From positions 31,010,001 to 31,074,000 of the forward strand of contig NC_088342.1 of NCBI RefSeq assembly GCF_036884655.1: DNA of 64,000 bases, in the 5' to 3' direction. Below, in pieces: positions 45,975 through 57,714 of this stretch. A model generated the notes under the pieces. It was not told the origin of the DNA. It ran no database searches and was given only the letters and a program-made list of their open reading frames with translations. Made by a program: the position numbers and the translations under genes. Every line of letters starts with the position of its first letter. The first letter of the stretch is position 1. The DNA comes from Musa acuminata AAA Group. Lineage: Eukaryota > Streptophyta > Magnoliopsida > Zingiberales > Musaceae.

Positions 45975-48010
45975 TGTTAGGTGTTAGGATCAAGAGCACT
46001 AAGAGGGGGGGGGGGGTGGGGGTGAATTAGTGCAGCGGAAATCTTTCAACTATAAAATACGTTCGATCGATAAAAATGATTTCGATGTGAAATCCGATTC
46101 TAAGATTACTTTAACTTAAGATCAAGCGAGATGACGTTAAAATCAATCTTATGAAGGTAGTTTGCAGTTATGATGAAAACCAGAATATAAGCGCAAACTG
46201 AAATACGACGTTCGTACGAAGAAGGTGATTTACATCTAAATGCTGATTCGTAAATCACTTGATTAGGCAAGATACAGTTTAAGCAAGGACATAAAAGGTA
46301 GTTTGTAGTTATGATTGAAATCAAGACGTAAACGTAAACTGAAATATGATGATCGTACGAAAAAATAGTTTTACGTCTAAACGCTGATTCGGAAAGTGCA
46401 ACGCTTGAAACTGGATCGTATATGCGCAGAAAGCAGTAAGCTATAGAGGAGGTTTGTAGTAAAGATAATATGCTCAAAGTAAATGCAAACTGAGATTTAG
46501 AGTGGTTCGGTCAATCTTGACCTACTCCACTTTTGGCTTCCTCCACCGACGAGGTCACCGACGTCAACTAGAGGCCTTCCTTCAATAGGCGAAGGCCAAC
46601 CACCCTTTTACAGTTTCACTCTTTTTGACGGGCTTAGGAGACAACCCTTACAGAATTTTCTCTCCTCTCTTTACAACTCAGAACTTGGAAGAACAGAGGG
46701 AGGAGAACTTTTGGCCTTTACAATAATTTTGAGCTCTAAGAATCACAGAAAAAGATCAAGATTTCGGTGTAAGTTCATGCTCTTTCAGTGCTGAATGGGT
46801 GGGGTATTTATAGGCCCCAACCCAGTTCAAATTTGGAGCTCAAAACTGTCAATTCCTGGAATTCCGGGATCAGGCGGTTGCACCTCCTAACTGGAGCGGT
46901 TGCACCGCCTAGCAGAGCTCGAAGACTGAGCCTCTGGGCGGTGCTACCTCTTGTTAGGGGTGGTTGCACCTCTTGCCAGAGCTCGAAGACCGAGCTCAGG
47001 CGGTGCCACCTCCTGTCAGGGGAGGTTGCACCGCCCAGTCTCGCTCGGAGACTGAGCCCAGGCAGTGCCACCTCCTGGCTGGGGCGGTTGCACCACCCAG
47101 TCTCGCTGGGAGACTTAGCCTAGGCGGTGCCACCTCCTGGCTTGGGCGGTTCAACCGCCTAGCAGAAATCAGGGTCCGTATGGGTTGATCCATTCGGCCA
47201 AATTTGGGTTTTTCAAGGGTCCAATTGCCCCAAGATTAAGTTAATGGGATCACCTCCCATTTCCAACTTAATCAATGTGCTAACTACGATTTTTCTTAAG
47301 ACATTTACTACAACTTGCTCCGGTTCGTCAATCGCTTCTTCCGGCGAGCTTTCGGTGAACTTCCGTCGATCATCCGATGAACCCTCGGTGATGCTCCTGC
47401 GGACTTCCGGCAAACACTTGGACTTGCGACGATTCACTTGGCGAGTTCCGACGAGCTTCTTTGGCAAGCTTATGGACTTCCCGGATTTGTTCCCGCAGAA
47501 CCTCCGATGACTGTCCGAACTTCCGTCGAACTCTCGAACTCCCAACGTGATCATTGTCTTGACTCTGGCGCAACTCCTGCTGCATGTCTTACTTTCATCA
47601 TAGTTAATCCTGCACATGTAAACAAAACTTCGATCGAGACAATTAATCCTAATTAACCAAGTTGTCCGGCATGTCATTGGTCCCTCGACGCTTCGTCCGA
47701 TTCTTCGGCGCATCGTCCTCTCCTGCAGCCTATTGCCCAATCGGCCAGTTGACTCCGTAATTCCGATATCCTTGGCACAATACCCGCTCTTCTTGGCCCG
47801 ATGCCCGAGTCCATGGCCCGAAGCCTTCTGTCAATACGTCGACCGATCCACCAGCCTGACGTCCAATCTTCTGACATGTTCCTCTGGCACAACATGATTT
47901 TCATGCTTTAACTGTCTCATCCTGATCGAAGCATCCTACGTCACTCAAAACGCAGATTAAATCATAAACATATATCAAGTAGTTTCATCATCAAAATATG
48001 AGATTCAACA
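45975..48010 (-). repeat. 3' LTR of A4 (2036 bp)
   Basis: Plus view TGTTAGGTGTTAGG to GATTCAACA. U3 array at about 46870-47165 in the short form, lacking the 62-bp unit present in the 5' LTR. A G run (gggggggggggg-tgggggtg) near the outer end is longer than in other copies. TATA box on the minus strand at about 46804-46811. Confidence 0.92.
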
Positions 48011-51000
48011 ATCTCCCCCTTTTTGATGATGACAACTACTTGATGACGGAGTTAAACTTAACTCCCGGAGTTTAAACAAACTCCCCCTATCAATATGTCA
48101 TCTTGATAGAACCTTGAATTCAAACTGAATTCAAGTCATTGCAATATTCATCATGAATACTTGCAACACGTCATCATGAACTTATGCATAAACTTATACA
48201 TAACATCATACTTCTCCCCCTTTGTCATCAACAAGAAAGAGAAGTACCACAATCAAGCGTTTGTGATATTGGTTCAACTCATTGCATGAAAAACATAATA
48301 TCAAGTTTTTATCATCATGCAAGTTTGCTATTATCAAATATCAACATATAAAATTGCGATGTAAGCTTTTGATATCATAACGCAAACATTTCAAGTGTTT
48401 ATCAATTGTAGCATTTCATCACATGGTAAGATATCAACGCGTAAAATTACGATACAAGTTCTTGACATCTTAACACATGATGCAAACATGGCATAATGCA
48501 AATTTGGCAATCATAGCATCAGTGTTCATAGCATCAATTCATATATTTCTCCCCCTTTGTCGTCAACAAAAAGGAGAACGATATAAGCAAATTTTAAATA
48601 TAAGTGTGATGCCATAAGCAGGTTCATGTCATTTTTCAACAAAGAGTGATAAGATACCAAATATTCAAACATTTCAAGGAAAACATGACATGGAGATAGC
48701 TTTGAAAACTTCTTCCATTTTATTTGTTATTTTCTTTTTGCATGAAGGAGGAAAGCTATTTATGAGCTTACTCGAATGAAGTTAAAATCGATAAGATATT
48801 AAAGCACGCTTCATTTTTACAAGTATCAAGATATGTATCAAATCCTTATACGTAAAAATGACTTCCTTTTTCAAGAAGGAATTTATAAGCAGGAATCATT
48901 TCATCAAATCCATTTCTCAAAACAAAATATTGTTCACATGATAAGTGTATGAGAGATGTATTTGCTAGTTGATACCATATGTCAAAAATCAATGATATGA
49001 ATTAAACTTGATATGACATATGCTTCTTAAGTCTAGAAGAGGATAATTCGAAAATCCAATTGTTAGGATACCAATAGTTAAGAGAATCCGAAAATAAAAT
49101 TAACACTTTCATGCATTCGGACAAGGCTGTGCTATTGATTTTCAAATACAATCATGAGGACAAAACATGCTTATTATCATGGAAATTTTTGTATCCAAAG
49201 CACATAATTTCCAACCTGTTATTAGGGCATGTAATTGTGTAAATCATCATGGCAGTCGAGTGATTTGATCATTCAATCAAGAAAGTCCAAAAATTAATTT
49301 TAATAAGTTCAATCATTCGGACATATTTTTGCCATAGTTTTTCAAATACAAGCTAGCAAAAAATTTTCAACATTTTAAGACATGCAAGCTAGCAATTTTC
49401 TCTTTGAGATATGCACATTAGCAACTCTTTCTCCCCCTATGTCATTGGCAAAAAGAAGGGGAAAACCCTTTACATCAATTTCTAAATCATGACAAAGGTA
49501 AGTAATCATTCTTATTTGTGCATCATTATAGTTTCAATGCACAAATTCATTAACATTACATTTCATTTTTTATGCACGATACCGAAAAATCAATCATCAT
49601 TATGAGCATATCAAACATGATATTCAAGCATTCATGATATATCATTTTGGCAACATGATCATAGATATTCAAACGATAGTATCTAAATGTCAGAATTCAT
49701 TACATCCTATTATGCATGATCATTAACTCTTCATTTGTATTTCATGCATTATTTCATTTCATTTCATAAGGAATATCAAGAAGAGTTATTGGATGATGAG
49801 ATAAATATTTTATGAATACACGTAATTGTATAAAAATCATATCATACGTGTTTCATGTATTCATATTATCACATGAAGCATATTATCATTTTTGAGATTC
49901 ATAACATGAATAACGTTATTACTATTTCATCAAAATCAATTTTGAGAGTCACACAATATCAGGAAATCATTAATCTCGATAAGATGGGAAAAGCATTTTT
50001 TTTTAAGTGATTCTTTTAACACATCATAAAAAACTCATTCATAATTCAAGTGATTTACAAGATATCATAAATGAATTTATCACTTGTATTTCATCAAAAT
50101 CGAGAACTCTAGAGATAGAAAATGATTGAAGCATTTAACATGATTGAAGCATGATTCATATTTAAAATGTATCTTATGTCGTAAATACGAATCAAGCATT
50201 TGTCAAATCTGAAATCATCCTCAAAATTACATTCAATAAATTCATATATGACAAGCATAGATTTATTGAGAAATCAATAAGATAGAGGATTACATTTCAT
50301 TTTTATAAATTTCTATTCATGTGATTTGCTTCTTATGAGCATGCCTTTGCTTTTTTTTTTTTAAATGTCAACCTTCAAGATAGAAAGGTAAATTTCGTAA
50401 AATAAATTATCAAACATGATTCCATGATAACATTCTTTTTATATCTTGATATTCATTATCAAATATGATTTCAAAAAGTATGTTCAAGAGAAATCATTAA
50501 GACCAAATGAATGATATACTCATTTATTTTCAAAATATTCATCATGTTTATTTTCATGAGATTCTCAAGATTGGTAAAATAAATTCATTAATCTCAATAG
50601 GATATAAAATTCATTTCCATTTCATACATTTGATTTCATGTGAGGGTGTTCAAGTCTTTTTGTGAAAACATGTATCATCATTTAAAATCAAAACATAAGT
50701 TTTGTCATAAAGCCGTCAAGACCAAACACATCAAAAATAAAACATCATGATATCACATCTATCATCAAAAGACTATCAAGAAATTCATACATAGATGTAC
50801 ATGCACTATGTCATCTTAATATGTCATGAGAATGTCATCTTAATTCGTCATAAAAATGATTAAACCAAAAACATGTTAATCCAAAATGAGAGTTTCAAAT
50901 CATTTACTTCAAAAGCTCATGCATGACATAAAATCATCATGCATGGATTAATCTCAAGCATTATCACATATCATATAACTATCATCCATAATGTTGCATA

Positions 51001-51168
51001 CATCATTCAACATTTCAAAATATGCATGAAACCTTAGCAATATACTTTTCATGATCAAATTTTTAATTCTTCAAAGATGCTAAAAAGAAAAACATGATAT
51101 ATTTTTTAAAAAATAATTTTTTATTTCCTATTCCTACTATCTAAATTTAGCACTCATAAAAAAATACT
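48011..51168 (-). mobile_element. A4 polypurine tract and non-coding spacer
   Basis: atctccccctttttgatg in plus view is the polypurine tract next to the 3' LTR. The spacer repeats the A3 pattern, with hairpin-like polypurine motifs at 48211-48244, 48547-48578 and 49428-49460, but lacks part of the gcaagctagcaa-rich stretch found in A3. Similarity to A3 is high to about 49500 and lower after that. No coding sequence is seen. Confidence 0.78.
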
Positions 51169-52110
51169 TCAAGTAATTTCAAAATAATTCAAGAGAGTTG
51201 AGTTACTTACCATGTAGTCGAAGCCCGTCAAAGCCCAATTTGCCGTTTCACCTTTGGAAGTTCTTGAATCATCCTTGGTTGCCTTCCTCTTCTTTGACCT
51301 CTTCCTTCGTTCAAGTTCATTGTCTATTTTAGATTTTTGTTTAATAAACTTATTAAGATTTAGTGTTCGAAGTTCAAGTTCATCATTGTCCTCATCACTT
51401 GAGTCGTCGCTCAAGTGGTATTTATTTGTCTGGAGTTCCAAATCCTTCCTGTTCTTTGGAAGATGATTTTGTTCATCATGTTCATCATGTGCATTGTGCA
51501 CCATTTCATATGTCATCAACGAACCAATTAGTTCTTCAAGTGGTAAGTTGTTTAGGTTTTTAGCTTCTTGTATTGCAGTTACTTTTGAATCCCACTTCTT
51601 AGAAAGCGAACGCAAAATCTTGTTTACGAGTTCAAAATCCGAAAAAAATTTTCCAAGAGCTCTTAAACTATTGACGACATCCATGAAACGGGTGTACATG
51701 TCGCCTATAGTCTCTCTTGGTTGCATTCGAAAAAACTCAAAATCATGCAATAAAATGTTAACCTTCGAGTCTTTGACTCTACTAGTTCCCTCGTGCGTGA
51801 TTTCAAGTGCTCGCCAAATGTCAAAAGCCGTTTCGCACGTAGAAATCCGATTGAACTCATTTTTGTCCAAAGCGCAAAATAAGGCATTCATAGCCTTTGC
51901 GTTTAAAGAAAAATACTTCTTCTCCAAATCCGACCATTCATTCATCGGTTTAGAGGGAAGTTGAAAACCATTTTCAACGATATTCCATAAGTCCAAATTC
52001 ATAGAAATCAAGAAAACTCTCATTCGAGTTTTCCAATAAGTGTAGTCCAATCCGTTAAACAACGGTGGACGAAAAACTGATAAGCCCTCTTGAAAGCCAT
52101 GAAGAGCCAT
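51169..52110 (-). CDS. A4 Gag, intact (313 residues)
   Basis: Start chosen at the ATG at 52108-52110 (MALHGFQEGLSVFRPPLFNG), just after the primer site. The longer open frame to 52227 reads through primer site and LTR and is not the natural start. Domains: DUF4219-like N-terminus (DYTYWKTRMRVFLISM, residues about 20-40), UBN2-like middle (residues about 60-210: WSDLEKKYFSLNAKAMNAL, ETIGDMYTRFMDVVNSL, ILRSLSKKWDSKVTAI), acidic stretch (HLSDDSSDEDNDELEL, about 235-250), then a basic tail (RRKRSKKRKATK). There is no CCHC knuckle. It should bind RNA and assemble particles, with enzymes supplied by other elements. Its reading frame is undamaged, unlike every other gag in the window. Confidence 0.88.
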   Translation of the reverse strand: MALHGFQEGLSVFRPPLFNGLDYTYWKTRMRVFLISMNLDLWNIVENGFQLPSKPMNEWSDLEKKYFSLNAKAMNALFCALDKNEFNRISTCETAFDIWRALEITHEGTSRVKDSKVNILLHDFEFFRMQPRETIGDMYTRFMDVVNSLRALGKFFSDFELVNKILRSLSKKWDSKVTAIQEAKNLNNLPLEELIGSLMTYEMVHNAHDEHDEQNHLPKNRKDLELQTNKYHLSDDSSDEDNDELELRTLNLNKFIKQKSKIDNELERRKRSKKRKATKDDSRTSKGETANWALTGFDYMVSNSTLLNYFEIT

Positions 52111-52146
52111 TTCTCTCGGGTGTAAGTCCGAAATGAGAAATACCGG

Positions 52147-52158
52147 GCTCTGATACCA
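52147..52158 (-). other. Primer binding site of A4
   Basis: gctctgatacca in plus view, perfect TGGTATCAGAGC on the sense strand, two bases inside the 5' LTR. Confidence 0.93.
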
Positions 52159-52160
52159 AT

Positions 52161-54239
52161 TGTTATGTGTTAGGATCAAGAGCACTAAGAGGGGGGGGGG
52201 TGAATTAGTGTAGCGAAAATCTTTCAACTATAAAATACGTTCGATCGATAAAAACGATTTCGGTGTGAAAGCCGATTCTAAGATTACTTTAACTTAAGAT
52301 CAAGCGAGATGACGTTAAAATCAATCTTATAAAGGCAGTTTGCAGTTATGATGAAAACCATAATATAAGCGCAAACTGAAATACGACGTTCGTACGAAGA
52401 AGCTGATTTACGTCTAAATGATGATTCGTAAATCACTTGATTAGGCAAGATGCAGTTTAAGCAAGGACATAAAAGGCAATTTGCAGTTATGATTGAAATC
52501 AAGACGTAATCGCAAACTGAAATATGATGATCGTACGAAAAAATAGTTTTACGTCTAAACGCTGATTCGGAAAGTGCAACGCTTGAAACTGGATCATATA
52601 TGCGCAGAAAGCAGTAAGCTATAGAGGAGGTTTGTAGTAAAGATAATATGCTCAAAGTAAATGCAAACCGAGATTTAGAGTGGTTCGGTCAATCTTGACC
52701 TGCTCCACTTTTGGCTTCCTCCACCGATGAGGTCACCGACGTCAACTAGAGGCCTTCCTTCAATAGGTGAAGCCCAACCACCCTTTTACAGTTTCACTCC
52801 TTTTGACGGGCTTAGGAGATAACCCTTACAGAATTTTCTCTCCTCTCTTTACAACTCAGAACTTGGAAGAACAGACGGAGGAGAACTTTTGGCCTTTACA
52901 ACAATTTTGAGCTCTAAGAATCACAGAAAAAGATCAAGATTTCGGTGTAAGTTCATGCTCTTTCAGTGCTGAATGGGTGGGGTATTTATAGGCCCCAACC
53001 CAGTTCAAATTTGGAGCTCAAAACTGTCAATTCCCGGAATTCCGGGATCAGGCGGTTGCACCTCCTGACTGGAGCGGTTGCACCGCCTGGCAGAGCTCGA
53101 AGACTGAGCCTCTGGGCGGTGCTACCTCTTGTCAGGGGCAGTTGCACCTCTTGCCAGAGCTGGAAGACCGAGCTTAGGCGGTTGCACCTCCTGACTGAGG
53201 CGGTTGCACCGCCTGGCAGAGCTCGAAGACCGAGCTCAGGCGGTGCCACCTCCTGTCAAGGGAGGTTGCACCGCCCAGTCTCGCTCGGAGACTGAGCCCA
53301 GGCGGTGCCACCTCCTGGCTGGGGCGGTTACACCGCCCAGTCTCGTTGGGAGACTTAGCCCAGGCGGTGCCACCTCCTGGCTTGGGTGGTTCAACCGCTT
53401 GGCAGAAATCAGGGTCCGAATGGGTTGATCCATTCGGCCCAATTTGGGTTTTTAAATGGCCCAATTGCCCCAAAATTAAGTTAATGGGATCACCTCCCAT
53501 TTCCAACTTAATCAACGTGCTAACTATGATTTTTCTTAAGACATTTACTGCAACTTGCTCCGGTGCATCAATCGCTTCTTCCGGCGAACTTCTGTCGATC
53601 ATCCGATGAACCCTCGATGATGCTCCTGCGGACTTCCGGCAAACTCCTGGACTTGCGATGATTCACTTGGCGAGTTCCGACGAGCTTCTTTGGCAAGCTT
53701 ATGGACTTCTCGGATTTGTTCCCGCAGAACCTCCGACGACTGTCCGAACTTCCGTCGAACTCTCGAACTCCCAACGTGATCATTGTCTTGACTCCGGCGC
53801 AACTCCTGCTGCATGTCTTACTTTCATCGTAGTTAATCCTGCACATGTAAACAAAACTTTGATCGAGACAATTAATCCTAATTAACGAAGTTGTCCGGCA
53901 TGTCATTGGTCCCTCGACGCTTCGTCCGATTTTTCGGCGCATCGTCCTCTCCTGCAGCCTATTGCCCAATCGGCCAGTTGACTCCGCAACTCCGATATCC
54001 TTGGCACAATACCCGCTCTTCTTGGCCCGATGCCCGAGTCTACGGCCCAAAGCCTTCTGTCGATACGTCGACCGATCCACCGGCCCGACGTCCAATCTTC
54101 TGACATGTTCCTCCGACACAACATGATTTTCCTGCTTTAACTGTCTCATCCTGATCGAAGCATCCTACGTCACTCAAAACGCAGATTAAATCATAAACAT
54201 ATATTAAGTAGTTTCATCATCAAAATATGAGATTCAACA
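52161..54239 (-). repeat. 5' LTR of A4 (2079 bp)
   Basis: Plus view TGTTATGTGTTAGG to GATTCAACA. U3 palindrome array at about 53050-53405, long form with the 62-bp unit at 53171-53232. TATA box on the minus strand at about 52982-52989. The frames of up to 193 codons in the GC-rich part lie in U3 and are not supported as genes. Confidence 0.92.
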
Positions 54240-54244
54240 AAATC

Positions 54245-55015
54245 TTCACAAAGCTAGACCTTCGATCCGAGTATCATCAAATACGAGTATACGAAGAAGA
54301 CATACCGAAAACCACCTTTTGAACACACAACAACCACTATGAATTTTTGCTTTCTTCAAAAGAAGGTGGAATATCTTGGGCATATCATATCAGAGGAAGG
54401 TGTGGCAGTAGACCCCTTCAAAATTGGAGCAATGCAAAACTGGCTGACCCCGAGGAACATAAAATTGCTACATGGCTTTCTGGGTTTAACAGGCTACTAC
54501 TGCAAGTTTGTGAAAAACTATGGAGAGATCAGTGCACCATTTACTTCTTTACTGAAAAAAGATGTCTTCCAATGGTCGGACAGAGCCTCCGCTGCCTTCG
54601 ACAAACTTAAGGTAGCCATGACAATGACGCCGGTGCTAGTACTACCAGATTTCAGTCGACCCTTCATTATTTAGGCCGATGCATCTGGAGTCGGAATTGG
54701 AGCCATTCTCATGCAAGATGGTCGACCACTCGCATACACTAGCAAGACATTATCTCTCTCCCATTAAAATATATCAATATATGATAAGGAGATGCTCACC
54801 ATTGTGCACGCAGCAACGAGGTGGAGACCCTACTTGATTGGTTGACGATTTCAAATTAAAACCGACCATAAAAGCTTCAAGTACTTTTTGGAGCGAAAGA
54901 TATCATCCCCTGAGTAGCAAATATGGGTAACAAAACTTCTTGGAATTGATTATGAAATAACTTACAAAAAGAGAAAAGAGAATGTTGTTGCAGATGCGCT
55001 TTCGTAACTACCCGA
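54245..55015 (+). pseudogene. G1 reverse transcriptase remainder and RNase H
   Basis: Resumes after A4 with FTKLDLRSEYHQIRV and a PKTTF-like block, then jumps from HYEF directly to FLQKKVEYLGHIISEEGV. The segment holding the YVDD/FFDD active site is deleted. The thumb and connection follow (FLGLTGYYCKFVKNYGEI). RNase H shows ADASGVGIGAIL, YDKEMLTIVHAA, TDHKSFKYFL and ADALS, so the D-E-D-D residues are present, but TAG, TAA and TGA stops interrupt at about 54673, 54766 and 54846. Confidence 0.85.
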
Positions 55016-55560
55016 GCAAGCTGAATTTTCTGTCGTTTCACTTCCGACCAGCGACTTCCTTGAGGATATTAAGATGGAATGGCAAACAAATTTGGAGACC
55101 AGTAAGATCATAAAAAAATTGGAGGAAGCACCAAGCTCCATGGCTCATTACAATTGGGACTCAAAAGAATTACACTATAAGGGACGCATTATGCTTGTGA
55201 CAAATTCTACTTGCATCTTCACGAGCAGATTTTGGACAAAGTTATTCTATATACAGGGTACTAAGTTGAAAAGGAGTACGGTATATCACCCATAAACCGA
55301 TGGACAGACGAAAGTTATAAATAGGTGCTTGGAGATAGCCCAAAGCCACCTACCAAACATAACTACCCAAGGAGAACTCCAGACCCAGCTAAGTGCCATT
55401 ATTGATCGACGGATCGTGACTCGACGACGACGACCCACTATTGAAGTGCTAATATAGTTGACGAACCTACCAACAGAAGATGCTACTTGGGAGAACTATG
55501 ACGACTTGAAGATCCAATTTCCAGAATTCATGAATCATCAGCCTCGAGGATAAGGCTGAT
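55016..55560 (+). pseudogene. G1 integrase remnants and chromodomain-like tail
   Basis: An N-terminal linker (DFLEDIKMEWQTN...) is followed by WDSKELHYKGRIML, then a deletion that removed the HHCC zinc site and most of the catalytic core. The text resumes as FTSRFWTKLF and STVYHP.TDGQTKVINRCLE; the usual catalytic Glu of TDGQTE is Lys. A second deletion leads to a C-terminal RRIVTRRRRPTIEVLI...NLPTEDATWENYDDLKIQFPEF, which has the W(E)-x-Y-x-x-L/F-P-x-F shape of a chromodomain end. Chromodomains steer chromovirus integration to modified histones. Confidence 0.8.
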
Positions 55561-55562
55561 TT

Positions 55563-55576
55563 GAAGAGAGCAGGTC
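55563..55576 (+). other. Probable polypurine tract of G1
   Basis: gaagagagcaggtc stands directly before the 3' LTR start at 55577. It is purine-rich but interrupted, so weaker than usual. Confidence 0.6.
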
Positions 55577-55970
55577 TGTTAGGACTCTAGCTAGGAGAGT
55601 CCTAATTGAGAGGGACATTCATGTAAAACCTACCTAAGTCGACCCCTATTAAAGAGGTGAAGAGGCAGGCTAGGGTTAGGAGGTTCTTTCTTAGAGAAGA
55701 ATTAGGAGTTGTAAAGGAATAGGAGTCTTGAGTAGAAGTCCTATTAGGAGTTGGTTAGAAGTAGGAGTCTTGAGTAGGAGTCATATTAGGAGTTAGGGTT
55801 TAGAAGCCCTATAAATAACCATGTATTCCTCCTCTTTTCATAAGTAATAGATGAATCTTTTCTGCAGCCTTTGAGCAGCAACTTGGAGGGAGGAACCCCT
55901 ATAGAGTTCCAAGGAGGCCGATCCCCTAAAGAGATCAACCCCAAGTTTAGAATCTGCAAGGGTTCTAATA
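55577..55970 (+). repeat. 3' LTR of G1 (394 bp)
   Basis: Same length as the 5' LTR. Starts TGTTAGGACTCTAGC and ends TTCTAATA, which differs from TTCGACCA of the 5' copy. TATA box at 55810-55817. Followed by GCATC. Confidence 0.9.
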
Positions 55971-56678
55971 GCATCCTCTTGGATCTATCTCTATAGATTC
56001 TAATCCCCAGAATATAGGATGCTTCCCCTAAGTCCTTCATGGAGAAGTGTCTAGATAACCAAGCCTTTACTATGGATAGCATTCCTACGTCATTCCTAAT
56101 GATCAGGATATCATCCACATATAACACCAAAAAGATGATAGCGCTCCCACTTACCTTCCTGTACACACAAGGCTCATCTTCATTCTTAACGAAGTCATAA
56201 GATCTGATTGCCTCATCAAATCTTATGTTCCAACTTCGGAAAGCTTGCTTTAGTCCATAAATGGATCTAAGCAACCTACACACCTTATCTGGGCAGTTCT
56301 TGGACACGAATCCCTCAGGTTGCATCATATACTCCTCCTCGAGGTTCCCATTGAGGAATGCAATTTTCATATCCATCTGTCAGATCTCATAATCATAGTG
56401 TACTGTAATAGCCAATAGAATTCTGATGGATTTTAGCATTCCTACGGGTGAAAAGGTTTCATCGTAGTCAACACCTTGCCTTTGACGATACCCCTTAGCC
56501 ACTAGCCTTGTTTTATAGGTCTCTACCTTTCCATCTACTCCGATCTTTTTCTTAAAGATCCACTTGCAACCGATGGGTACAATACCTTCGGGCGCATCAA
56601 CTAGGTTTCAAACCTTGTTGGAGTATATAGAATCCATCTCAGAATTCATGGCCTCTTGCCACTTCCCCGAGTCTATAC
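55971..56678 (-). pseudogene. C3 reverse transcriptase, main part
   Basis: In minus sense: KWQEAMNSEMDSIYSNK, IGCKWIFKKKIGVDGKVETYKTRLVAKG, VDYDETFSPV, then MDMKIAFLNGNLEEEYMMQPEGF, LLRSIYGLKQAFRSWNIRF and the catalytic LVLYVDDILI at about 56105-56135. It stops at RDRSKRML, where G1 entered, and continues at 42226 downward. TAA/TAG at about 56610 and TGA at about 56383 break the start, and a one-base loss near 56680 shifts it from the integrase frame. YVDD is kept. Confidence 0.9.
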
Positions 56679-57714
56679 TCATAAAGCCTCCTCGTAGGTC
56701 TGAGGATCAATATATTCAACATCCTCTCCTCTAATATATCCCGGATATATCTCAGGAGGATGGGATACTCTATCAGACCTACGTAAAGTTGAAACTTGTG
56801 TATTAGGTACCTGAACAGACTCGGGCTGTAGAGTGGTGCTTGAGCTTGGTTCTCCAACCTCACTCAACTCTATCATTCTCCCACTATCTTCGCCAAGAAT
56901 GTGTTCCTTCTCAAGGAACACTGCTCTCTTAGCTACAAAGACCTTTTGGTCCTCGAGATGATAGAAATTATACCCACAAGTTTCCTTGGGGTATCCCATA
57001 AATTTGCATCGCTCTGTCCTTGATTCTAACTTATCGGGGTTGTATCTTTTAACGTGGGCAGGGCAGCCCCAAATCTTAACAACCTTAAGATCAGGCTTCT
57101 TCCCTTTCCATATCTCATATGGTGTAGACACTACCGACTTAGTTGGAACTCTATTCAAAAGGTAAGCTGCGGTCTCTAGGGCATATCCCCAGAATGAGAT
57201 GGGTAGGTCAGCGAAACTCATCATGGACCGTACCATATCTAATAACGTACGATTTCTCCTTTCAGAGACACCATTGAGTTGAGGTTTATAAGGAGGTGTC
57301 CATTGGGATAATATCCCATGGTCCTTGAGGAACTGAGTAAACTCTGTACTTAAGTACTCACCTCCTCGATCTGATCGAAGAGTTTTGATACTCTTTCCAG
57401 TCTGGTTCTCCACCTCATTCTTATACTCTCTGAATTTCTCAAAGGCCTCGGACTTGTACTTCATTAAGTACACATATCCATACCTTGAGAAATCATCAGT
57501 AAAGGTAATGAAGTAGGAGTAACAACCAATGGCATGAGTTGACATGGGTCCACATACATCACTATGTTTGAGTTCCAATAGCTAAGTGGCTCTCTCTCCA
57601 GTTCCACTAAATGGAGAGTTGGTTAGTTTTCCACGAAGGCAAGGCTCGCAAGTTGTATATGACACATAGTCGAATGGATCTAGAATGCCACAGGTATGCA
57701 CTGTTCATCTCATC
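56679..57714 (-). pseudogene. C3 integrase with damaged zinc-binding region
   Basis: A 299-codon open frame (57578 down to 56679) carries the whole catalytic core: D in HSDVCGPM, FTDDFSRYGYVYL, D in LRSDRGGEYLS and E in GVSERRNRTLLDM, so the D-D-E triad is present. The C-terminal part (FWGYALETAAYLLNRVPTK, YEIWKGKKPDL, LGEDSGRM) is complete. Upstream, a deletion of roughly 70 bp at about 57687 joins YLWH directly to the SR-DPFDY region. It removes the R.GH...L part of the HHCC zinc site found in C2 and shifts the frame. Integration needs both parts, so function is lost. Confidence 0.88.

Larger units (their letters stand above)
45975..54239 (-). mobile_element. Complete gag-only Sirevirus-like element A4, TSD AAATC
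   Basis: LTRs at 45975-48010 and 52161-54239; AAATC at 45970-45974 and 54240-54244. Same plan as A3: LTR, primer site, gag, 3.2-kb spacer, polypurine tract, LTR, no pol. Both LTRs carry an extra TGTTA(G/T)G before the usual TGTTAGG end in plus view, a variant A3 lacks, so A4 comes from a slightly different source copy. It splits the G1 reverse transcriptase. Gag is uninterrupted, making this the best preserved A copy. Confidence 0.93.
42232..55970 (+). mobile_element. Ty3/gypsy element G1 (chromovirus-like) inside C3, TSD GCATC
   Basis: Two 394-bp LTRs (42232-42625 and 55577-55970) and the duplicate GCATC at 42227-42231 and 55971-55975. The C3 codons RML/GLSQS read through once G1 and one duplicate are removed. 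Domain order Gag, protease, reverse transcriptase, RNase H, integrase is gypsy-type, and a chromodomain-like tail suggests a chromovirus; the short size (about 5.5 kb without A4) and the CWHCDEPW knuckle resemble the Reina group, tentative. Internal deletions removed the RT active site and the integrase core. A4 splits its reverse transcriptase. Confidence 0.92.

Noticed and set aside
51254..51964. Serine/leucine-rich plus-strand frames opposite A4 gag (also 34701-35411 opposite A3 gag)
   Set aside because: Antisense shadows of the gag frame.
52111..52227. N-terminal extension of A4 Gag to a Met at 52227
   Set aside because: It crosses the primer site and the LTR end and is absent from A3; the ATG at 52108-52110 matches the family start.
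45970..54244. A4 and A3 as one segmental duplication
   Set aside because: They have different target duplicates (AAATC, GTTCA), different hosts and different LTR end variants, so they are independent insertions.
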